DNA of 20,332 nucleotides, taken from positions 1 through 20,332 of the forward strand of contig CAYTPX010000034.1 in NCBI GenBank assembly GCA_964439955.1. Reading direction: 5' to 3'. Source of the stretch: UBA1794 sp964439955. GTDB lineage: Bacteria; Bacteroidota; Bacteroidia; Bacteroidales; Bacteroidaceae. A program made the position numbers and the translations under genes. Under the pieces are notes generated by a model, which saw only the letters and a list, made by a program, of their open reading frames with translations, searched no databases and had not been told where the DNA came from. Each line of letters begins with the position of its first letter. Positions within the stretch are counted from its first letter, which is position 1. Shown here one piece after another: positions 7,109-13,418 of this stretch.

Positions 7109-8011
7109 ATGTTTTCCATCCTCATACCTACCTACAACTACGACTGCACCGCGCTGGCCCGGGCGCTCAGCCAGCAAGGGGCCGCCCTGCGCGCCGGGAG
7201 CGGGGGGCGGTTCAACTTCGAGATCATCGTGGCCGACGACGGCTCGACCGATGCCGCCTCGCTCCAGAAAAACCGCTCCATCAACCTCATGGAGGGCTGC
7301 CGCCTGTGGGAATCCCCCCGCAACTTGGGGCGCGCCGCCATACGCAACCGGCTGGCCGGACAAGCCGCCTACCCCTACCTCATATTCATCGACAGCGACG
7401 CACTGGCGGACGAAAACCCCGGATTCCTGCGCCGGTACTGGCAGTGTGCCACCGCCGCCCCCGAAGCCGTCTGCGGCGGCGTGCGCAACATGCCCCGCCT
7501 CCCAAGGCCCGAGGTAAGCCTCCGCTTCCGCTACGAAGCATGGCTCGACAAACGGCGCACGGCAAGTGCGCGCAGCAAGCACCCTTATGCCGAATTCACG
7601 GCCTTCAACCTCCTCATAAGGCGGGACACTTTCTTCCGGATCCGCTTCAACGAGGAACAATACAAGCAGTACGGATACGAAGACGTGGACTTCGGCTTGC
7701 GCCTCGGGCAAGCGGGAATCCCCGTCGAACACATCGACAACCCACTCATCCACGCCGGATTGGACGAGAACGCCTGCTTCCTGGAAAAAACGGAAACCGC
7801 CCTCCGCACGCTCCACAGCCTCGACCGGGCAACCCGGCAAGGCAGTGCCGTGGCCCGCGTGGCGGAACGCATGGAACGCCTCGGGCTAAAAGGCGCAATG
7901 CGCCGCTTCCATGCCCTCTTCCACGGCATGGAACGCCGAAACCTGCTCGGCAAGCATCCATCGCTCACCGTGCTTTCCATCTATAAATTGGGATATTATT
8001 CCTCCCTTTAG
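7109..8011 (+). CDS. Family 2 glycosyltransferase
   Basis: A 300-residue GT-A fold enzyme. FSILIPTYNYD opens the chain, ADDGSTD is at 42-48 (nucleotide binding), the DxD-type motif IDSD is at 94-97, and YEDVDFGLRL (190-199) supplies the catalytic Glu-Asp. There is no membrane segment, so it probably works in the cytosol on a lipid- or protein-linked acceptor. The sugar donor cannot be read from the sequence. No other glycan assembly gene adjoins it; manC is about 5.5 kb away. The ATG at 7109 is chosen because the GT2 N-terminus begins immediately and a promoter precedes it; upstream in-frame ATGs read into repeat copy C. Its TAG stop lies inside the stem of the 8004-8033 hairpin. Confidence 0.88.
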   Translation: MFSILIPTYNYDCTALARALSQQGAALRAGSGGRFNFEIIVADDGSTDAASLQKNRSINLMEGCRLWESPRNLGRAAIRNRLAGQAAYPYLIFIDSDALADENPGFLRRYWQCATAAPEAVCGGVRNMPRLPRPEVSLRFRYEAWLDKRRTASARSKHPYAEFTAFNLLIRRDTFFRIRFNEEQYKQYGYEDVDFGLRLGQAGIPVEHIDNPLIHAGLDENACFLEKTETALRTLHSLDRATRQGSAVARVAERMERLGLKGAMRRFHALFHGMERRNLLGKHPSLTVLSIYKLGYYSSL

Positions 8012-8033
8012 CCCCGGAAACGGGGCTAAAGGG
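8004..8033. terminator. Perfect bidirectional hairpin between convergent genes
   Basis: CCCTTTAGCCCC (8004-8015) pairs perfectly with GGGGCTAAAGGG (8022-8033) across a GGAAAC loop. The stem includes the glycosyltransferase stop codon (8009-8011) and ends one base before the acyl-CoA synthetase stop (8034-8036). Perfect symmetry and convergent placement fit a shared terminator. Neither side has a strong U-run. Confidence 0.8.
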
Positions 8034-9884
8034 TCAAGGCCGGTACTCGGCCTCCGCCTCACGGTACATGGTTTCTATCTCGGCCGCGTAATTTTTGGCC
8101 ACCACGTCGCGGCGGATCTTCAGCGTGTTCGTCAGCTCGCCCGCCTCCATGCTGAACGGACGGGGCAGCAGGACGAAACGCTTCACCTGTTCATAATGGG
8201 CAAACTGCTGCTGGATCGTGTCAATACGGGCCTTGAAAAGCTCCATGATGCGCGGATGCCGCAGCAAATCGTCCAAGGAAGAATACGAAATGTTATGCCG
8301 CGCCGCGTAATCCTTCACAGCCGGGTAGACCGGCACTATGAGTGCTGAGACAAACTTGTACTGGTCGGCTATGATTACCAGCTGGTCAATATAACGGTCT
8401 ACCACGAGCTTCGACTCCAACTGCTGGGGCGCGATGTATTTCCCGTTGGAGGTCTTGAACAAATCCTTTATCCTGTCCGTCAAATACAACTCCCCATCTT
8501 TCATGTAGCCCGCATCGCCCGTCCGGAAGAAGCCGTCATCGGTAAAAGAGTCCCGCGTGACTGCCTCTTTCTTGTAGTACCCGCGCGTGATAGTGGAGCC
8601 CTTCAGGAGAATTTCGTTGTTCTCCCCGAACTTGAGTTGCAAGCCGGGAATCAAGCGCCCTACCGACCCGATCGTGTAGCGGTCGGGCAAATCACACGAA
8701 ACCGTGGCCATCGTCTCCGTAAGGCCATAGCCAATCAAGATAGGGATACCCACCGAACGGACAAACTCGCTCACCTTGTCGGGAATGGCCGCGCCTGCCG
8801 TGGGAAAGAAATTGCCCCTTTCCACCCCTACGATACGCTTGAGCAGGGAAAAGACCGTATGTTCGTAAAACCTGTACTGCCACTCCAGCTTGCGCGGGGG
8901 CTTCTTTCCCAGACGGACGTAGCCTATATTATAGGCCCGCCCCACCGCAAGTGCGTGCAACATCAAGGCCTTCTTCATGCCCGACGCGGACTGGATGATT
9001 TCTTGCACCGCCTGATATACTTTTTCCCAGAAACGCGGCACGGCACACATGACCGTCGGGCGGATTTCGCGCATGGAGGTTTGGATATCGACCGGCTTGA
9101 GGTTGATGCAGACCTCTGCGCCCACTTCCAGGCAGAAGTAAGTAAAAGCCTTCTCAAACACGTGGGTCAAGGGCAAGAAACACAAGGAAACATCGCGGTC
9201 TGTGAGCCTGTCAAGGCGCACGGCATGGGCACGGACCTGGTCGAGCAGCGCCCCATGGTGGAGCAAGACTCCCTTCGGTTCGCCCGTAGTGCCAGAGGTA
9301 TAGAGTATGTTCATCAGGTCTTCGCCCGAAGCCTCTTGCTTGCGGGCGGCAAGGAGGGCGGCGCGGGCTTCCCTTTCCGCCCCATCCGGGGTATCGGCCT
9401 CGCGGAGGAATTCATCGAAATGCACTGACACATGGTCACGCGGATGCCGCACGATATTGCGGTCGAAGAGGACAATCCGCTCCAAGGAGGGGCATATCGG
9501 CAAGATACTGAAGGCCACATCGTACTGGTACTGCTCGCCCACGAAGAGCAAGCGCACGCCGGCTTCGTTTAGAATATACTGCACCTGGGAGCCTGAGCTG
9601 GTGGCATAGAGCGGGATGCTCACGCCGCGCACGCCGTAGACGGCCAGTTCCACATAGAGGCATTCCGGCTTGTTTTGCGAGAAGATGCCCACGTTCTCCT
9701 GCACACCTACACCGTTGGCCAGCAAGGCAAGCGACGTAGCCTGCACCAAGTCGCCCATCTCTTCCCAACTCACGGGAATCCATTTCCCCGATTCATAATC
9801 CTTGTAACGCAAGGCGGCACGACGCCCGTACTTCAAGGCTTGGCAGTCTGCCAACACGGCCAAATGGTGTACTTCCATAATCAC
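8034..9884 (-). CDS. Long-chain fatty acid-CoA ligase (AMP-forming)
   Basis: This 616-residue ANL-superfamily enzyme activates fatty acids with ATP to acyl-AMP and then acyl-CoA; it probably associates with the inner membrane. Motifs in order: P-loop YTSGTTGEPKG (195-205), FPLTHVFE-type linker (LPLTHVFEK, 238-245), FPTAGAAI (360-367), YGLTET (386-391), TGD (455-457), hinge DRIKDLFKTSNGK (470-482) and catalytic Lys589 in LTNTLKIRR. Length fits the COG1022 (FAA1-like) group. The start could be 9884 or 9878 (MIMEVHH). The promoter places transcription near 9897, giving a very short leader and slightly favouring 9878. It stands alone, converging on the glycosyltransferase gene and divergent from the M20 peptidase gene. 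Confidence 0.92.
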   Translation of the reverse strand: MIMEVHHLAVLADCQALKYGRRAALRYKDYESGKWIPVSWEEMGDLVQATSLALLANGVGVQENVGIFSQNKPECLYVELAVYGVRGVSIPLYATSSGSQVQYILNEAGVRLLFVGEQYQYDVAFSILPICPSLERIVLFDRNIVRHPRDHVSVHFDEFLREADTPDGAEREARAALLAARKQEASGEDLMNILYTSGTTGEPKGVLLHHGALLDQVRAHAVRLDRLTDRDVSLCFLPLTHVFEKAFTYFCLEVGAEVCINLKPVDIQTSMREIRPTVMCAVPRFWEKVYQAVQEIIQSASGMKKALMLHALAVGRAYNIGYVRLGKKPPRKLEWQYRFYEHTVFSLLKRIVGVERGNFFPTAGAAIPDKVSEFVRSVGIPILIGYGLTETMATVSCDLPDRYTIGSVGRLIPGLQLKFGENNEILLKGSTITRGYYKKEAVTRDSFTDDGFFRTGDAGYMKDGELYLTDRIKDLFKTSNGKYIAPQQLESKLVVDRYIDQLVIIADQYKFVSALIVPVYPAVKDYAARHNISYSSLDDLLRHPRIMELFKARIDTIQQQFAHYEQVKRFVLLPRPFSMEAGELTNTLKIRRDVVAKNYAAEIETMYREAEAEYRP

Positions 9885-9903
9885 GCTCCGCTTTATTCCT
9901 TCA

Positions 9904-9911
9904 CAAAAGTA
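9904..9911 (-). promoter_or_regulatory. -7 element for the acyl-CoA synthetase gene
   Basis: TACTTTTG on the minus strand matches TAnnTTTG. Its start point would be near 9897, leaving only about 13-19 nt of leader. It is 21 bp from the oppositely oriented element at 9933, so the two promoters share upstream DNA and probably interfere or are co-regulated. Confidence 0.6.
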
Positions 9912-9932
9912 TCACTTTTTTTGGAATATACC

Positions 9933-9940
9933 TACTTTTG
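9933..9940 (+). promoter_or_regulatory. -7 element for the M20 peptidase gene
   Basis: TACTTTTG matches TAnnTTTG, 43 nt before the ATG at 9983. The adjacent sequence is a T-rich stretch (9915-9922), but no TTTG sits at the ideal 19-21 nt spacing. Confidence 0.6.
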
Positions 9941-9982
9941 CCCCCAAACGCCACAAAAACCACAAAAATGGTGTAACCAGAC

Positions 9983-11047
9983 ATGAAAAATGACGCCCTC
10001 TTCGACGAAGCCGTGCAACTGCTTTGCCAGCTCATCGCCCTCCCCTCCATCAGCCGGGAGGAAACCCAAGCAGCCGACGCGCTGCAAGCATACATGGAAA
10101 GCCACGGGCTCGCCCCCCTGCGCCGCGGCAACAACCTGCTTTGCATCCCACAAGATTTCAACCCTTCACGCCCCACTCTCCTGCTAAACGCCCACATCGA
10201 CACGGTAAAGCCCTCAAGCGGGTGGACCAAAGACCCCTACCGCCCGCTCATCGAGGGCGACCGCCTCTACGGCTTGGGCAGCAACGACTGCGGGGGAGGG
10301 CTCGTGAGCCTGCTCATGGCCTACCGCACGCTCACCGCACGCCCGCAAGCCTACAACCTCCTCTACCTGGCCTCGTGCGAAGAAGAAGTGTCGGGGAAAA
10401 ACGGCATCGAGCTGATGCTCCCCGGATTGCCCACCACGCCCGCCGCCGCGCTCGTAGGCGAACCCACCGGGATGAACCCCGCCATCGCCGAAAAGGGGCT
10501 GATGGTGATTGACGGCGTGGCCCACGGCAAGACGGGGCACGCCGCACGCGACGAGGGGATCAACGCCATCTACCAGGCAATCCCCGACCTGCTTTGGTTC
10601 CAAACCTACCGGTTTCCCAAGGAAAGCCCCCTGCTCGGCCCGGTAAAGATGACTGTGACGCAGGTCAATGCCGGCACGCAGCACAACGTCGTCCCCGGCA
10701 CTTGCTCCTTCGTGGTAGACGTGCGAAGCAACGAAATGTACAGCAACGAAGAACTCTTCCGCCTCATCTCCGCCCACGTCCGCAGCGAACTCCGCCCGCG
10801 CTCCTTCCGCCTTTCCCCGTCCTCCCTGCCCGCCAGCCACCCCATCGTGCAGCGCGCCGTGGCCCTCGGGCGCATCCCGTTCGGCTCGCCCACCCTCAGC
10901 GACCAAGCGCTCATGCCCTTCCCCTCGCTGAAAATGGGGCCGGGGCTCTCCGAACGTTCCCACACAGCCGACGAATTCATCCTCCTCTCCGAAATAAAAG
11001 AAGCCTTCAACCTCTACGAAGCCCTCCTCGACGGGCTGGAAATCTAA
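9983..11047 (+). CDS. argE: M20 family deacylase (acetyl/succinylornithine deacetylase type)
   Basis: Dinuclear zinc M20 enzyme of 354 residues. Predicted ligands and catalytic residues are His71 and Asp73 (NAHIDTV), Asp102 (GSNDCGGG), the Glu cluster 133-135 (SCEEEVSG), Glu160 (VGEPTG) and His327 (SERSHTADEF). GKTGHAAR (182-189) carries the dimer-interface His. The best guess is removal of the N-acyl group from ornithine in arginine synthesis. Bacteroidetes are known to use N-succinyl intermediates, so succinylornithine may be the real substrate; a DapE-like activity is not excluded. No other arg gene adjoins it. The gene has its own promoter and is followed by repeat copy D. Confidence 0.82.
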   Translation: MKNDALFDEAVQLLCQLIALPSISREETQAADALQAYMESHGLAPLRRGNNLLCIPQDFNPSRPTLLLNAHIDTVKPSSGWTKDPYRPLIEGDRLYGLGSNDCGGGLVSLLMAYRTLTARPQAYNLLYLASCEEEVSGKNGIELMLPGLPTTPAAALVGEPTGMNPAIAEKGLMVIDGVAHGKTGHAARDEGINAIYQAIPDLLWFQTYRFPKESPLLGPVKMTVTQVNAGTQHNVVPGTCSFVVDVRSNEMYSNEELFRLISAHVRSELRPRSFRLSPSSLPASHPIVQRAVALGRIPFGSPTLSDQALMPFPSLKMGPGLSERSHTADEFILLSEIKEAFNLYEALLDGLEI

Positions 11048-11089
11048 CCATCCCCCGCCCAAAGGCGCAACCGCCCGCCCCCAAAGCAC

Positions 11090-11142
11090 AGGCGCTTCCC
11101 GGCAAAAGCCCCGCAACTTTTTCCCGGAAGCGCCTGCGCTTT
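11090..11142. repeat. Dispersed short repeat, copy D (hairpin)
   Basis: AGGCGCTTCC (11090-11099) pairs perfectly with GGAAGCGCCT (11126-11135), and inner CAAAAG/CTTTTT can extend the stem. It is followed by the dyad AAGCGC-CT-GCGCTT (11128-11141), whose 15-base core AAGCGCCTGCGCTTT recurs exactly at 17171-17185 in copy F. Read on the minus strand it matches copy B from GGGG through CCGGGAAGCGCC. It sits 43 nt after the argE-like stop, so it may also end that transcript. Confidence 0.75.
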
Positions 11143-11178
11143 TCTGCCACACGGCCACCGCAATCCGGAAAACATGCG

Positions 11179-11186
11179 TATATTTG
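11179..11186 (+). promoter_or_regulatory. -7 element for the FemAB-like gene
   Basis: TATATTTG matches TAnnTTTG, with predicted transcription start near 11193. The leader to either candidate ATG (11209 or 11224) is short. There is no clear -33 element. Confidence 0.55.
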
Positions 11187-11208
11187 CACCCAAACAGCCT
11201 ATGCGCTC

Positions 11209-12225
11209 ATGAGAAACCGCAGAATGACGCCCACACAAGAGCGATATGCCGCCCTCTGCCGCAACGAACCAATCCCCTTGATGATGCAAGACTGGTGGCT
11301 CGAAGCCGTATGCCCCGGGCAATGGGACGCCCTGCTCTACGAAGAAAACAGCGGCCAAGTCACCGCCGCCTTCACCTACCACCTGCGCAAGAAATGGGGC
11401 ATGCGTTTCATCCTGCAACCGCTCCAGACACAATACGGCGGGCTCTGGATGAAACCCCTCCCCCCCGACACGGCCGAATCCGTGCGCTTGGCAAAAGAAA
11501 AACGCATCATCTACCACTTCGTCGATGCCATCGACGAGACCTTGTCCCCCCACTTCCTCGAAACCTGCCTCCACTATTCGCTCACCAACCACCTCCCTTT
11601 CTACTGGCGCGGGTGGAAACAAGACACAAGGTACACCTACATCATCCCCCGCATAGGCAACCCCGAGAAGTGCATCAGTCGTTTCTCGCCCTCGAAGCAA
11701 CGCCAAATCAAAAAAGCCGAAGGCCGCTTCACGCTCGACCTGGGCCTCTCGCCCGACCAGTTCTACGCCTTGCACAAGACCTCCCTCCAAGAATCCGGCC
11801 ACGGCCGCATCAGCTACGGATACTCCTTCTTCCTCCGCCTGTGGAAGGCGGCCACCACGCGGAAACAAGGCCAGATTTTCACCCTGCGCGACAAGGAAGG
11901 CAACATACACTGCGCCCATTTCATCGTATGGGACCGCCACTCCGCCTACGACCTCATCTACTTCATCCGCCCCCAATACGCCTCCTCGGGGGCAAGTACC
12001 CTCATCATAGCCGAAATACTACGCGCACTCCAGCAGAAAACACGCGCCTTCGACTTCGAAGGGAGCATGGTGGAATCCATAGAAAACAGCTACCGCCAGT
12101 TCGGGACGCTGCAGAAACCCTACCACCACCTGACGCGCGCCTACAACCCACTCGCCTCCCTGCTCGTACACGCCCGCAAAAAACGGGAGAAACGGCACTC
12201 CAAAACAAGGAATACTCATATATAG
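11209..12225 (+). CDS. FemAB/GNAT-like acyltransferase
   Basis: A soluble protein of 338 residues, or 333 if it starts at the ATG at 11224 (MTPTQERYAALC), which resembles how such proteins usually begin. It opens with a PLMMQDWWLEAVCPGQWD block typical of Bacteroidetes proteins annotated as FemAB-like or GNAT. Next come FTYHLRKKWGMRFILQPLQ and WYWRGW-type sequence (PFYWRGWK), then SPSKQRQIKKAEGRFTL. The C-terminal half has FTLRDKEGNIHCAHFIVWD and ASSGASTLIIAEILR, then FDFEGSMVESIENSYRQFG, matching the second GNAT lobe. Such proteins transfer acyl or aminoacyl groups, but substrate and pathway are unknown. It stands alone behind its own promoter, 61 nt before the RidA-like gene. Confidence 0.7.
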   Translation: MRNRRMTPTQERYAALCRNEPIPLMMQDWWLEAVCPGQWDALLYEENSGQVTAAFTYHLRKKWGMRFILQPLQTQYGGLWMKPLPPDTAESVRLAKEKRIIYHFVDAIDETLSPHFLETCLHYSLTNHLPFYWRGWKQDTRYTYIIPRIGNPEKCISRFSPSKQRQIKKAEGRFTLDLGLSPDQFYALHKTSLQESGHGRISYGYSFFLRLWKAATTRKQGQIFTLRDKEGNIHCAHFIVWDRHSAYDLIYFIRPQYASSGASTLIIAEILRALQQKTRAFDFEGSMVESIENSYRQFGTLQKPYHHLTRAYNPLASLLVHARKKREKRHSKTRNTHI

Positions 12226-12251
12226 GTATTTCCAGACCTACGAAACCGGGC

Positions 12252-12259
12252 TACCTTTG
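12252..12259 (+). promoter_or_regulatory. -7 element for the RidA-like and cytochrome c synthase genes
   Basis: TACCTTTG matches TAnnTTTG. A partial -33 (TTTC at 12229-12232) lies 19 nt upstream. The predicted start near 12266 gives a leader of about 20 nt to the ATG at 12286. Confidence 0.6.
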
Positions 12260-12285
12260 CGGCCTGGAAAAAAACACTACAGCCT

Positions 12286-13416
12286 ATGATTGCATACAAG
12301 ACTACTGCGGATGCCCGGCAAACAACCATAGAGGCCGCCTCTTTCTGCCCCGGAACGGGCGTAAAGGAATGGCACATCATGTTGCACCCCAACCCCAAAT
12401 TGACATTCGAAGAGCAGCTGCGCGCAATTTCCGGAGCGTACCTGAGCTACAAGGCCGCCGCCCTGCCCGAAGCATGCAACGCCCTTTTCGCACGGTGCTT
12501 CATGAGCGACATAACCAATCAAGCCCAACCAGCAGAACAAGCCTTCCGCGAACTGTTTGCCGGGGAAGGGACGGCGACAGCCCTCTCCCTCATCGGGCAA
12601 CCGCCGCTCGATGGCAGCAAAATCGCCCTGTGGGTCTACCTCTCCTCCACCCCGAGGTCGGCAGCATACACCCACCATTTCTCCGCCTCGCGCCGCAAGG
12701 CCGGAGGCGACGCGGAGGCGCAAACGCGCCAGCTCTTCGAGGAATACGAACAAGAACTTGCCGCAAATGGCTGTACCATCGAGCGTAACTGCCTGCGGAC
12801 ATGGCTCTTCGTGCGCGACGTGGACGTGAACTACGCCGGGGTCGTGAAGGGACGCCGTGAAAACTTCCTCACCCAAGGGATGAACCCGCAGACGCACTTC
12901 ATCGCGAGCACCGGCATACAGGGGCAAAGCCCCTCGGCTGACGAGAAAGTCATGATGGACGCCTATGCGGTGGGCGGGCTCCAACGCGGACAGGTGCAGT
13001 ACCTCTACGCAAAAACGCACTTGAACCCGACGTATGAGTACAACGTCACGTTTGAGCGCGGCGTGAGTATGCTCTACGGCGACCGCAGCCATGTCCTCAT
13101 CAGCGGCACGGCCAGCATCAACAACCGGGGGGAAATCCTCTTCCCCAACGACATCGTGCGGCAAACGCAGCGCATGTGGGAAAACGTGGAGGCGCTCCTG
13201 GCTGAAGCCGGATGCACGTTTGCCGACGTGGCACAGATGATTGTCTACCTGCGCGACTTGGCCGACTACGAACGCGTGCGGGACTTATACGAAAAACGCT
13301 TCCCCTCCGTGCCCAAGGTACTGCTCTTGGCGTCTGTCTGCCGGCCGGGTTGGCTCATCGAGATGGAGTGCATGGCGATAAAAGCCGAGAGCCATCCCGG
13401 ATATCCTGCCCTTTGA
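12286..13416 (+). CDS. RidA/YjgF-like protein with long N-terminal domain
   Basis: A 376-residue cytosolic protein. The C-terminal third (about 260-365) is a YjgF/YER057c/UK114 domain: SHVLISGTASIN, IVRQTQRMWENVEALLAEAG, FADVAQMIVYLRDLADYERV, ending WLIEMECMAI. The upstream part (residues 35-250) has a second, more diverged copy or companion domain, including TWLFVRDVDVNYAGVVKGR. True RidA enzymes hydrolyse enamines and imines using an Arg in an FPxR-type segment. The corresponding stretch here is FPSVPKVLL with no Arg, although the later Glu (about 359) is kept, so deaminase activity is doubtful. It ends 2 nt before the cytochrome c synthase ATG, so the two are surely co-transcribed. A second ATG at 12379 is possible but would drop residues of unknown value. 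Confidence 0.78.
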   Translation: MIAYKTTADARQTTIEAASFCPGTGVKEWHIMLHPNPKLTFEEQLRAISGAYLSYKAAALPEACNALFARCFMSDITNQAQPAEQAFRELFAGEGTATALSLIGQPPLDGSKIALWVYLSSTPRSAAYTHHFSASRRKAGGDAEAQTRQLFEEYEQELAANGCTIERNCLRTWLFVRDVDVNYAGVVKGRRENFLTQGMNPQTHFIASTGIQGQSPSADEKVMMDAYAVGGLQRGQVQYLYAKTHLNPTYEYNVTFERGVSMLYGDRSHVLISGTASINNRGEILFPNDIVRQTQRMWENVEALLAEAGCTFADVAQMIVYLRDLADYERVRDLYEKRFPSVPKVLLLASVCRPGWLIEMECMAIKAESHPGYPAL

Positions 13417-13418
13417 GC

